Positions 1 through 11,452 of a DNA stretch of 64,000 nucleotides are shown here, piece after piece. The notes below the pieces were generated by a model that searched no databases, had not been told where the DNA came from, and saw only the letters and a program-made list of their open reading frames with translations. This stretch comes from Hymenoscyphus infarciens (Eukaryota > Ascomycota > Leotiomycetes > Helotiales > Helotiaceae). Each line of letters starts with the position of its first letter. Position 1 is the first letter of the stretch. Both the position numbers and the translations under genes were made by a program. The stretch is from positions 1 to 64,000 of the forward strand of contig LLCB01000019.1 in the NCBI GenBank assembly GCA_001414345.1. The letters are read 5' to 3'.

Positions 1-571
1 ACCCCCCCCCCCCCCCGAATATGTCACCGGTAATTTCGCCGCCCAAGTCTGGGTTCTAGCTTGTAACTTGTGCTATCTACTCGGTCCCGAGGCGAATCTT
101 GGTTCTAAGAACCTCAGCTCCCTGGAGCGAGAGACTTTCCCCAGCTGCTTTCAGCTTTCCAGAGCCCGAACAGTCAATGATACGATGATGGCATCATAGG
201 GTTGTTGACTTTCAGCCAAACTCGGTTTCGGCCATAGTGAGTAGTCTCCAACGGGAGCACGATTCAACTCTGCTATTTGCCCATCCGAAAAAGAGCTCGA
301 GGGCGAGAGTTCTGATAGAACCAAACACAAACTCGAGACGAGGACGAGTCTTGGGAAGGTTGGAAAGAGGCGGGAATGACTCGATGCGATTTCACTCGTT
401 TATACAGAAATATCGAAGTCGAGAAATAAAATTTCACCTTCTCCTTTCACAAAGATAACATTCACACTTCTCTCTCCACACAAAAAATAAGATGTTGAAG
501 GATTCTCATTCAGTTCCTCTACCTATCCATATCCATCCTATCTTAAATCCGCCCAACAGATTTTATGCACT
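1..571. other. Non-coding stretch at window start
   Basis: The window opens with a run of C residues. The open frames here are short and show no recognisable domain. The right end is the likely 3' UTR of the minus-strand peroxiredoxin gene. I see no RNA gene or transposon signature. Confidence 0.5.
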
Positions 572-1320
572 TCATCCCAAAACGTTCTCAGCTGCGGTGA
601 CGGTAGCCTTGGTTGGATCGGGTTCCACTTCCAATCGCTCAACCTTTCCGTCCTTTACGATGGCTGCGTATCGCTTGCTTCGGTTGGTGCCGAGGAAAGC
701 GGCAGCGTCGAACTCGAGGTCGAGGGCGCGGGTGAACTTTCCGGCTGGGTCGGCGAGGAAGCGGATGCTGGATTCGCCGAATTGGGAGGAGAGGTTTTTG
801 GACCAGGCGTTTGTGCTGGGGGAGGGGGGGGTTGTGTTAGCTTTGTTGTTTGGTGGGGGGTATGCGGATTGAGGGGGAGGGGAGGGGAAATGAATTGGAA
901 TTTGGAGAGGGGATTTGAGCGAGTGAGGTGAGAAAGGAGGACGTACACAAATGGATCATTGACAGAGATGACATAGACCTTTCCGGCGTCCTTTAATTTA
1001 TCAGAGGTAATGTAAGCGGGGATGTGAGTGTCCGAGCAGGTTGGGCCTTTCAAATTAATTTTGTTGTTAGCAAACCCTCATACCACGAGGCATAATTGTT
1101 GGAATCAATTCCCGAAGGACAGTCGACGATGCAATGTCTTGCAAATGGACCGCACCACGTTCCAAAGGCGATGGAAGGCAAAAGAGTACTCACTGAACGC
1201 AGCTGGGACCCCAATAATGACACCCTTCCCAGAAGCAAGCTCCTTGGACAAATCAACATTGTTTCCCGGCTCCTTCTCCTGGAGCTCGACGCTTGGGATG
1301 CTATCTCCGACTTTAACCAT
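572..1320 (-). CDS. 1-Cys peroxiredoxin, Prx5/PMP20 (AHP1-like) family
   Basis: Three exons on the minus strand, 1320-1194, 1046-947 and 815-572, give 156 residues and keep frame across two GT-AG introns. The spliced protein begins MVKVGDSIPSVELQEKEPG. The peroxidatic motif SPTCSDTHIP is created exactly across intron 1, which places the catalytic Cys at residue 46. A VNDPFVTNAW block follows, as in fungal PMP20/Asp f 3-type proteins. Cys46 is the only cysteine in the model, so it would act as a 1-Cys peroxidase needing an outside thiol. The family reduces H2O2 and alkyl hydroperoxides in cytosol or peroxisome. No C-terminal SKL-type signal is seen (ends ENVLG). At 156 residues it is slightly shorter than the usual ~166. 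Confidence 0.9.
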
Positions 1321-2585
1321 AGTTGCGGCTGAGAGAAGCTTGGTTTTGATAGATGGAAATTTACTTTACTTTGGAGATGGAGTTGTAAACGAAAGATACG
1401 GAGAGTAGATTGATGGTGCAGTTGGGAGCAGGAGGGGTAAATGTATCTTCGAGTGAATTCTAAAAAAGCAAACCTACCCCTCTTGTGAAACCCCGCTCCA
1501 CAGCGTCACTGATCTGCGGCTGATGGGCTGTTTTTGGGGGAAGTACCGTTGGAGCTAGAGTGAATGAGGGAAGGCTTCCACGGTTTGTTTTAGAGGATTT
1601 GGAATTGCGTGGAATTGTGTGGATTTTTGGCCCAATGGGGGATTCTTTGTGGGGCGGATTGCTGATGACAAATTGTGTTCCTCGTTTGATGTTTGCATGC
1701 TCTACTCTCTTTCGTGTTTTAGATAGGAAAGAGGTTGCGATTGCGTCTTAGATAAGTTTATGGTGTTTTTTTTTCTTTCTTCGCGTCTTCTTGCGTGTGA
1801 AGTGGTGGGGTGGGGAAATGGTGGAAGGTGTTTGAGGATTTGTCATTTATTGAATTGTTTCACGATGTTTATCTTTGGGGTTTGCTTGCTTTGTGTGTCC
1901 TTGTTTCTCACACCGAGTGGTATATAATTTGGAATAGTGTTGGAATTCTCGTTTCGTTTTCTGCATGTGGATAACGCCTTCGTTTTAAAAGAGCAGGATA
2001 TGGACATGCCCGATTTCCATTTGAAGCGGCGTTGTCTCCTGCCATAATTGGACCTGATGTGTGATCTTCATTCCTTGGTATTGTTTTCAAATCGTTGTTT
2101 TTCTAAATCAGTACTCTTCACTTCTTTGATATTTCACCCTCTTATTCTTATTCTTCCGTGCCGCGTTCCGTCACTTCAATCCTTCTTCCCAACTTCCGTT
2201 TTCCATTTCCAATATCAAATACCAGGCTGCAGAAAATCTACAACAGGAAGGCCGAATCCTTCTAGGAACTCTCTCTTTTAGTTAGCGCTTTGAATATCCC
2301 ATCCTATCCTATCCTGGGGGTCAGGCCTAATAGGCTAAGTAAATTGTTATTAATATATTATTAAGTCTTAGGTAAATAAAACACCAAGAATGAGTGTTGT
2401 AGTAGTATCTACATATCTTTTATTTCGTATACAAGTCCTTTAAAACTAAGGTTGCTTAAGGTATACTTGTAAGTAGAAATAGCGGAGTTTACCCAGGCTG
2501 AAGAAAAATATCCACGTAGCGCCAAGAGGCGACGAACTTTAAAGCGCTGCGAGTCTCTGCCTTTCTACTCGCTACGCCTAACATC
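1321..2585. other. Intergenic region between peroxiredoxin and CFEM receptor genes
   Basis: It contains the peroxiredoxin promoter and a T-rich stretch near 1765-1785. The part from about 2330 to 2480 is clearly richer in A+T than its surroundings and could be a small transposon relic, but I could not find terminal repeats. No credible coding region was found. Confidence 0.45.
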
Positions 2586-4134
2586 CTAAACACTCCTATT
2601 CTGACCAGTCAATTGCATAAAACTCCCATTGACCGCATTTGACTTCTGTCTCGACCTCCTCTCCCTCAAAGACACCTCGCTTAAATAGGGGTGTGAAGGT
2701 TTGGAGCTCGAATCCGGTATCAACTTTGTTCGTTTGAAGAAAGCAACTACCAAAGAACGCCAAGAGGGAAGACATCCACATATGATACTAATAGCCATCT
2801 CCAGTCCTGTCCAAATCCAGATAGGTTGTTGTTCATCTAGGCACGATGTTCGTTAGCATTCAGGTACAGAAGAACGTATGATGATTAGGCTGGTGAAACT
2901 TACATGATTGATCTGTGGATGCTCTCATATGCTTCAAAGCTGGGATTCGTGCACAACTGCACGCTATGATGAAGAATCCTAACGAGAACATGAGTAATAG
3001 TTGGACTTTCTTGAATCTTGGGAGGTTAAGTTTCCAGAGAAGGGGGATCGGGAAGGCGATGATTATAAGGTCGTGGACGACGGTGAAGGCGAGCCAACAG
3101 TTCATCACGGTGTAGAAGTCTAGGCATTTAACTGGTGGTGTTTTATACATCCAATTCGTCCAACTTCCATGAAAGGGAACCTGTGAGTAATTAGAGTCTG
3201 TTTTCAAACCGGGCTGGTAAAAGATGCTTACGCATTGAAATATTTGCAAGAGTGCGAATGTCGAGTTTGTTAAAAGGAGAAATGCGATCAATCCCCAAGC
3301 TATGTTTCGGTATTGGGTTGCAGGGAAGATTCGTATAAAGAAGAGTAGCATGGAGAGTTTGGTGAAAGTAATACAAAGTATGTAAAACAGTTCGGCAATG
3401 TAGAAGTACTACTCTTTCATTAGCTTGCTTTTTCATAATCTGCTTCACATCCTCGATCAATAGCTACGATCATTTGGGGAGGTCGGGAGGAATGAGCAAC
3501 TCATTTCCTTGGTTCTCGCGAACTCACCTTGAGACTTCTCACGATCTGGCCAACTTCAAGGTACCAAGTATGCTGCCCAAGATTATCTGCTGTAGCAGCC
3601 AATCCCATTCCTGTATCTACGATGAAAGCTGCTTGCCCAGCCACCATCGCCCAGTCATCCGGGCATATACCGGCTTCCAAAACTCTAGCATACAAACGAC
3701 CGGCGACGAAGATCGTTGTAAATGCTACAAGTATGTACAGTTGTCGTGTGTATTGATATTGCCGGGACTTGTCGCTTTTAATTCCACAACTATCTTTGGA
3801 GAATCTTTGTGCTCGGTAGGCTTCGGTGATGTTGCACGCTCCGTACACACATGGTCCCATCGCAGTTTGAAATTCCACATTGGTACATAGACATGCTGTA
3901 TTGTTACAGTCACCACAGTATTGCGGTACGATTGTGGAGAAACATTCGGTCTGTGGGTATAAGAAAATAAACAATTAGTCGAAACTTCTTCTTGGTGAGT
4001 AGGCAATAACTGACGGCACAGTCTGGAAGTCCAACCACCACAGGCTCAACCCGCTCCCCGAGCTTAAAATTTACCCGCGCTTGACAGCAAACCCATAGAA
4101 ACGTGAGTGTTATCGTGATCGGAAGATATCGCAT
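2586..4134 (-). CDS. CFEM-domain, seven-helix rhodopsin-like (PTH11-type) membrane protein
   Basis: Five exons (4134-4015, 3950-3528, 3408-3232, 3180-2904, 2836-2586) give 415 residues with all four introns GT-AG and in phase. A signal peptide (MRYLPITITLTFLWVCCQA) leads into an eight-cysteine CFEM module at about residues 38-85, beginning LPDCATECFSTIVPQYCGDC. Several hydrophobic helices follow, with the fungal rhodopsin-domain hallmarks ICPDDWAMV, TKLSMLLFF, DLIIIAFPIPLLWKL and, at the last helix, GLEMAISIICGCLPSWRSL. A charged cytoplasmic tail of about 60 residues closes it. Relatives are plasma-membrane receptors, some needed for surface sensing by plant pathogens; that role is only an analogy here. 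An in-frame upstream ATG at 4167 would put 11 residues ahead of the signal peptide, so 4134 is preferred. Confidence 0.88.
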
Positions 4135-5333
4135 CTTCGATATGCTAGCTTGAAAGATATTAACCAACGATGTATTGAAATCATGTCACCTCCATTGGGT
4201 TATTTGATGTCGGGTGGTAAGTTCGAAACTCTGGATTGAGAGGACGGTGCGAAGGTGCCAATGAAATTGGTAATGAGACTTGTAATATAATGTAGTAAGC
4301 CGCTGTACAACCCGAAATCTTTCTTTGTAAACACACATAATGACAAGTCGGAGCCACCTATCTCCGTTATTTGTTCTTCAATGCTGTATGAAACGATCTC
4401 GTGTTGTATTCAAGGTGGTTGCTGCTCTTGGTTTAAGGGGAATTTAATTCTATAGCCGAGAAATGCAAACGGAAGTTACCACGTCATGTTTGGGTGAAAT
4501 AAATCTGAGTAGGTAATTAGTAGGTAGTTACAATACGACTTTTGCAAAGCAAACAGCAGCCGACAATACTTTCAACGTCGCCCAGTTTAAAGATGAAGGA
4601 ACTTGGGACTTTCTTCTTTGAGCACAACCCCGAACATTTCTCGAAAGAGAAATCCATTCGCAAGTACATGAGAATCGCTTAGTAGCTCATATGAAGCATG
4701 AAAGCCTCCTGATGAGGTTCTGCATACCACACAACGCTGACCTCAGCTTACAACCAAGAAGATGCGCATCTTTACAGCACAAGCCCAACTCCGAGTCGAA
4801 GTCATCGACTCAAAGAGCACATAAAATTTCTGTTCCTGCCCAACCGCCACTTTCGAGCTCACATAAGTACCAAGAACCAGCTCTATACATTTCCAAGAAA
4901 AACAGAGTCACTTTTCCCCGTATAAGCGAATCATTCGCTTGTTTACTCCTTTTTCGCATACCGGGTTTCCTGTCACACCGGAACTCCTGCAGACTTTCTC
5001 ACGCAGCCTCCGATGGCTATTAAAAGCGGCAGTAAAGACTTCAGGTTCGTGCCAGCTCTCGTTGTTCTAAATGGCTAATGTAACAAGGTAATGTCCTGAT
5101 GGCTTGGAACAGTTGAGATTATTACTCCAGGAAAGAAATCCAGTTATCCCAAAGAACTTGGTAAGCTTACCAGAGACCTAGAACAATGAGACGCTTACTA
5201 CTGCTTTCAATGTCCTCCCCTTCTGTAAAGTTGTAAAGAATTATGCAAGCTAAGCAAGCTGCATAAAATACTTCTCCATTCGATACTGGTAACTGAATAG
5301 CCACCAATCAGCTCTCCAACCAATCTAAGCAAG
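4135..5333. other. Intergenic region left of the Tc1/hAT nest
   Basis: It holds the promoter side of the CFEM receptor gene. A 110-codon frame at 4691-5023 (+) has no domain, no signal peptide and low-complexity serine-rich composition; I take it as chance. Composition changes abruptly to AT-rich at about 5370, just inside the transposon end. Confidence 0.5.
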
Positions 5334-6140
5334 TAAGAGTTGGGGCCACAGCTAGTGGGCCCCCTAAGCGAACCCTACCAAATTGACACTTATTACTTAA
5401 AAATCTATTATAAATCTAACTTTAAGTCTTTTACCTTAAAACTTATATATATTATTAATAAATAGTAGCTAATCCTTTTACTTTAATAATATCCTCTAAC
5501 TTATAAGTTAATCGCTTAGTATATTACCTATAATTACATAGATCTACTAAATCCTAGAGCCTTTGAATCTCTCTAATTAATCTCTTCTTAGAAGTTGGTA
5601 TAAAAGGCAACTTCTTTAACTCTTCTTTTATCTACTACTAAACCTTCTCTAATACGTTTAAATTAGGCAAAGAAGAAGGCTAATTAAAGCTATAAATGTT
5701 ATATTCGAGCTTAGCTAAATAAGTATATCTTTTATATACCTTTAAACTATCCTCTATAAAGATATAATTAGTACTAAGCTTATTAAATAGTAGAAAGATA
5801 ACTAGTTTAAGAACTTGATTCTTATACACTTAAGAATTTACTCTTTTATAGCCTTGTTCCTTCTCTAGAAAGATAAGAGAGGACTTATAATCCTAGCTAA
5901 TTATACTCTAAATTATAACTAATACTCTCTCTAAGTAATATATTAACTAAATATAGTCTAGATACCTCTTTTCGTCTATATACTATATTACCTAAACCCT
6001 CTTACTCTTTCTAAGCTTAAATATATACTTATCTAACTATATAACCTTTCTCTAGTCCCTCTTTTACTTATAAGTAGCTACTTAATCTAATATCCTCTAC
6101 TAGTAGTGTAATAATATAAAAGTAAGATGTTTCTTTACTT

Positions 6141-9100
6141 CAGTGTAGTCGATAGTATTATCGTGATAAAATACTATAGTATTTTAGATTAATATATTAT
6201 TATGATATCCTAGTAGTACGTATCTAAATACGTTATAATACTATTATAATATTGTGATATTATATAGTATATCTTTTAATAACTCGTAAGCGCTAAAACC
6301 TACTTTTTCTTAAAATAAGGCTATTTATACTTTTTTATATACTCTTCTGTTACTTTAAAACTATATAATAATAATAATAGATATTAATAAAATAATTAGT
6401 AGAAGTTGTTTATTATATACTAAATAGCCTAAACTAAGCGTATTAAGCGATTTTATAAGAAGCTAGTAGTTTAATTAAGTATATAGCCAAAAGTTGCTTT
6501 TTAGTATATAAATTAATAGATATTTAAAGTATATATTATATATATACTATACTAAGACCTAGGTCTTAGTATACCTTACTAAATATTTTATATAAAGATT
6601 ATAGTATATAATTAATTATAATACTTTAAATTTAATAGGAAGTTTAGTAGTAACTAATTAGTATTTAATTAAATTTTTAGTATTTAGAGCTTCTTTTTAG
6701 AAGACGTGGTTATTAAGAACGACTAACTTACTAGATATAACGTTTTTAAAATAATTAGCTTAGTAATAGTACTCTAATAACTAAGCCTTCTTATAACTCT
6801 TTATTTAATAATAAATTAATAGTGTATTATAAAATTCTTTAGATAAAGGGAAATAACTATCTAAGTACTTAAAATATAAGAATAAATATATATTACTAGA
6901 AAAAATAATAAAAATAAGTTTAGTTTATAGACTCTTTAAAACTTAAACTAAAACTAGACCTACTATTTATCTTATAAGTAAAAGTACTCTTATCTAAGCT
7001 ATCTTAAAGCACGTTTTATATATTAAACACCTTCTTCTTACTTTAGAATTAGCTAATAAGATTAAAGGATATAATCTTATACTAAAACTTTAAATATTCG
7101 AGCATCTTTATAGTATATACCTTAAAGTAATTACGTTAATCTATAACTACTAATTTAGCTAAAGACTAGAGGCGTTCTACTAAGGCACTTAAACATAGAA
7201 TAGAAAGTATATCTATTACTATCTTATAAAGATTAGGATAGGCCTTCTTTTAGGTAGGTTAGAGCTACTATTTGATTATACTTTTACCTATATCTTAAGG
7301 TAGAAGAGTATAATATCGAGTATACTTATTACCTATAAGGGAGAGAAGCCTAGGTTAAAGCGTATTAGCTAAAGTAAAAAGAGGTAAAGTTAAAATAAAG
7401 GTTAAAGCTTACCTCTTACTCCTCTTTTAAGATAAAAACTAGGTAAATAAATTAGATGCTTAGGTAGATACTAGAGAGTAATAAAGTAGACTAAACAACG
7501 TAATCCGAGGGTTAATATTAGTATTGTTTATATAGCTAGATACTACCTTAGAGTAATAATCGTTATTCTATAGTTTTTCTACTATAGCCTAAGCGAGGGC
7601 TATCTAGCTAGGTTTCTAGGCCTTTTCTAAGTACTCTTACTTATAAGCTAGGTAGAGTACTACTATAGCGGTATATACTAGTAATCTCTTAGTTAAATTA
7701 TAGTATTTAGAGATCTTTTCCTACTCTAAGGTATTATTAGTAAAGTAAAAGAGAAAGAGAAGATTATTTACCTTTTTAAAGTAAGAATAGTATAGCTAGA
7801 TCGTTAATATACTTCTTTTAGGCTTCTTTAAAAAGAGAGAGAATAAAGTCTATTATTAGGATTGTTTTATTAAGAGTTCTAGACATACCTTTAAGCGCTA
7901 ATAAGGAGTACTTAAGAGAGCTAAAAAAGAGCCTTATCTAATTAAATTAGTAAGAGATTAAGAAGTAAAAGTAGTACTATACTTACTAAACTGAGTTTAG
8001 ACTAATTATAAGTAGTAATTATATTATTAAGGTTAAACTTATATATATTCTAAAAGTACTTAATCTTAAGCTTTAAAGTAATTGCCCTTTAAATACTCCT
8101 ATATTAGGATATCTAGCGTGTTTTATTAGCTTAGGGTATAGTAAGGCCCTTAGTTAACTTCTTAAATTCGTTATATAATACTATACTTATATATATCTTT
8201 TTTATAAAGTTAAAGAGGTATTTAAGAGTATTATAAACTTTAAACCCTTATAAAAGGTTCTAGGAGTAGGTGTCTTCTAATTAGTTTATCTTAAGCTTAA
8301 AATCTATATACTTTTTAGAGGCTATATCTCTAGTAGTAAGGTAGAGTATATAGTATATATATTAAATTTAGTAGTACTTAGCCTAGCCTCTTATATTACT
8401 TTTACCTAGTACTAAAGTAACTTAGCAAAGTATAACGTTGTTATTAGGTGTATTATCTATAAGAAAGTAGCTAATTTTATTAAATATATCTATTAAAAGT
8501 AATAAGTATTTATTTAGGATTTTTAGAAGTGTTTTATATACTATAATCTTAGAGTATTTTAAGTAAAAAGAGTATTATATTTTTACTTATATAAGGCCTT
8601 TTAATTTATTTTATACTAAGTACTACTTCTACTAGGTTACTAAACTTATTAACTCTATAAGCTACGTATTCTAAGATAGAAAGACTATTATCTAACTTCT
8701 ACTTATTAATAGATATATATATTTTAGACTAGAATCTTAATAGATAATACTTCGTTTTAGTAAAACTGTCTTAGTATTATTACTTAACCTAGTTATATAG
8801 TATAAAGTATGCTTTAAGTAGAATATTGCCTCTAAGGTTATTAAGATATTAAATAAGAGTATAAAAGGCCTTATATTTAGTAAAGCATATAAGAAGGTTA
8901 TAAAAGGTAATAAGGTTTATAAATAAAACCTCTAAAGTATTAGGATTAATAGCTAAGTACTTATTATTAAAGTTGAGATAGATTATATATATAATCTTAT
9001 ACCTTTTTTAAGGGTTTTAGTAGGCTATATTTATAGCTTCTTCGATACTAATTTATCTCTTTTTAGTAGCCTTTTAGTATAGGGTTTTAATATTAATTCT

Positions 9101-10617
9101 ATAATCCTTAAGAAGGTGAGTAGCTATAATTTTAGTACTACTATTTATAGTATATCTCTTAATATAGTACTTATAACGCTACTCCTAGTAGCTAGTAAAT
9201 TTATTACTAAGAAATTAGTAAGCTAATTATATTATTAGATTTAAGGGTTTCTTATATATAAACTGTCTTATAATTCTCGTTAATTATATAGAGCTAAACA
9301 TAGCTAGTTTAAGGTCTTTTAGTAGGCTTTTTTAGGATTTGGAACACTTCTTATAGATCTAAATAGAGTGTACTTATATTAGTTACTACTAGCTTAGTTT
9401 TAAAAGAGTCTTTCTAGGAGCTTAAAGTACTTAAATAAGACGAAATAGGTAATATTAGTAGTAATTTTAAAAGAATATAAGACTAAGAGCTTAATACTTA
9501 AGAGAATATAGTAAATTAGTAAAAAGTAAGGTATAAAGGTAATAAATAAAAGATAAAATCGTAGAAGTAATTAAGGGGACTAAAGTTGTTAAACTTTTAA
9601 AGTATTAATAGTAGTAGTAAGAGTTATGATTTTTTAGTAACTAGTACTAAAAAGAGGTAAGTAATAATTATAAGGCGACATTAAGATAGATATAAAAGAT
9701 AAAGATAGAAGACTTTTTAAAGAGAAAGAGAGAGCCTTTTAAAGACCTTTTTCATATTTAAAGTAATTATAATTAATACTCTTTAATCTATAAATAATTA
9801 GAGTATATTTTAACTAATTATAGTATAGTATATTAAAACATATATTAAAGCTAAATTAAATATCTAAAGTCTATTATCTTTAGAGCATAATTAAAAAGTA
9901 TCTATACTATAGAATTAAGTTTTAATTATATTATTAAAAAGCCCTAATTTAGGGCTTTCTTTTAAGCCTATATATATATTAATTAAATAAAAATTAAGTA
10001 TATAGAACCTTATTTAAATAAATAAAATTGTTTTATAGAAATATATATAAATTTTAGCTAGAGTAGTATAAAATCTAAATTTTTTAAACATTAATTTAGT
10101 TAATTTTTATATATAATTAAAAGGTAAAATTCAATAAATTTAATATACTAATCTATTATATTATAACTTTTAATTTAACGTTATTATTATTAAATTAGTA
10201 CTTAGTATTAATAGAAACATGTCTAGAAATCTATCTTACACGGGCTATATTTATTACTTTATATTACTTAGGTTAGTTTAAGAGCTATTTATATAATTCT
10301 TTTTTTAAAATACTCTATTTAAATAGATCTATAATTCTAGCTATTTAGTACTATATTTTCTACACTATGCGTTGTACTATATAGTTTTAAAAGATGAGGC
10401 TAAAAAGAAGTAGAGTTAAAATCCAGAGTAAAAAGCTTAAATATTTAGGCTTAGTAATACTACGATATTATTATGATATCGATTAAAATACTAATAATAT
10501 AAAAGATAATATTATTGAATATCGTGGCATTTAAACGGTATAAATAGTATATATTAAAGTGGGTTTTTAATAATATATTATAGTGGTATAATATTATAAA
10601 TACTATCGACTATACTG
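6141..10617 (-). mobile_element. hAT-superfamily DNA transposon, copy 1 (4,477 bp, RIP-degraded)
   Basis: The element starts CAGTGTAGTCGATAGTATT at 6141 and ends with its inverted equivalent at 10617 (one mismatch in 19). It is flanked by a perfect 8 bp target duplication CTTTACTT (6133-6140 and 10618-10625). CAGTG-type termini and an 8 bp duplication define the hAT superfamily. Copy 2 lies at 59131-63649 in the same orientation with nearly the same length, differing mainly by transitions. The insertion interrupts a Tc1/mariner transposase, so it is younger than that element. No intact frame remains. Confidence 0.92.
8030..8590 (-). pseudogene. hAT transposase remnant in copy 1 (catalytic-core segment)
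   Basis: On the minus strand one frame reads through this segment with only TAA/TAG interruptions. It shows a block resembling the conserved fungal hAT core: LLLIDIFNKISYFLIDNT (equivalent of 'IGYFVLDNASNND') followed about 140 codons later by TKGLTIPQANKTRQISQYRS (equivalent of 'DNDTRWNSTYLMLERAL'). The segment therefore supports the hAT assignment made from termini and target duplication. The frame probably extends on both sides, but I did not trace its start, the BED finger or the C-terminal dimerisation motif. Confidence 0.7.
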
Positions 10618-11155
10618 CTTTACTTATATTTAGCTAATAAAGAGTTAAGAATATATAATATATTATTAGTAGCTAGTATAGCAAAGTTCTTAGTAGATGG
10701 TATAAGGAGAAGTAGGTAAGTTAAGAGTATTTTAACTTATAAAAAAGATATCTAATAAGTAGTATAATTTTAAGATATAAACCGAAGAATTTAGTAGATA
10801 TGTCGTTTAGATAGTAATCTCTTTTAATATTACTTCTCTTTATAGGTTATTTAACTTAAATTAGCCTTAAAGATCCTTTATATAGTAGATTTAAGTACCT
10901 CTAATTCTTTAAAGATAACGTTCTAGGATTTTCTATCTACTCGGGCTTAGTATACTCTAGCGCGTTTTAGTATAGGCTAATTCTAGCTAGGCTTATATAT
11001 ATAAGAGAGAGAGAGTATTCGGTCTGCCATCTTTAATTTAAAGAGTTTTAGTGAAAAGGTTAAATTATAGTAAGTTTTTGAAAAGGGAGTGTCGGAAATT
11101 AAGGTAGGGGGTCATCTCGCTTAGGGGGGCCCACTAGCTGTGGCCCCAACTCTTA

Positions 11156-11452
11156 CCTGGAAGTTAACTTATCGCAATTATACAGACTAGTTTACGTCCA
11201 ATATACTACATAGCGAGCCATAGCATCGCCGAGTTTGGCTTATTTCACGTCTATTTCCTCTTTTCTCTTCTCTGGCGCAGATAAGGGATGATAATGCTGT
11301 AAGATCATGCGAGGGGTACGAGGGAAGAGTCGGTACGTATTTTCCGATTTTTTAAATCATATAAATGTAAACAAATAGACATCCAATTCGTTTCGAACAA
11401 CAAAAAATTAACGATCATCACGATAACTCCCGCTCCACCAAAAATTAACAGA
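11156..11452. other. Spacer between Tc1 element and monooxygenase pseudogene
   Basis: About 300 bp of normal composition between the right TA duplication and the first ATG of the broken monooxygenase. It would hold that gene's promoter; the transposon sits only about 300 bp upstream of it. Confidence 0.4.

Larger units (their letters stand above)
5455..11030 (-). pseudogene. Tc1-like transposase, split by the hAT insertion and RIP-mutated
   Basis: Reading the minus strand, an ATG at 11030 opens a frame whose only interruptions are TAA/TAG at positions that were plausibly CAA/CAG. The first ~130 codons (11030-10626) resemble the paired helix-turn-helix DNA-binding part of Tc1 transposases, with recognisable KSTI and RRILRFI-like blocks. 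The frame resumes beyond the hAT element from 6132 and ends at TAA 5457-5455. This second part shows the C-terminal half of the DDE domain: a YIFIEDS block (equivalent of the second catalytic Asp), an SLPNLNVLEKV block (equivalent of SPDLNPIEKVW, third acidic residue) and the closing EDIIKVKGLATIY typical of fungal Tc1 proteins. The two parts sum to 1,091 nt, not a multiple of three, so at least one indel is present. Confidence 0.85.
5336..11153 (-). mobile_element. Tc1/mariner DNA transposon, RIP-degraded, interrupted by a hAT element
   Basis: The ends are an inverted repeat of 36-37 bp (5336-5371 and 11117-11153), starting AGAGTTGGGGCCACAGCTAG, identical except for one extra C/G in a homopolymer. 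The element is flanked on both sides by TA (5334-5335 and 11154-11155), the target duplication of the Tc1/mariner superfamily. Removing the nested hAT element (6141-10617) and one copy of its 8 bp duplication leaves about 1.33 kb, a normal Tc1/mariner size. The terminal repeats have kept their GC content while the interior is saturated with TpA and AT-rich codons. Confidence 0.88.

Noticed and set aside
1..17. Poly-C run as a biological end
   Set aside because: Could equally be a homopolymer or an assembly edge; nothing else supports a chromosome end.
4691..5023. 110-codon open frame as a gene
   Set aside because: Low-complexity, no domain, no signal peptide, no neighbouring splice sites that extend it.
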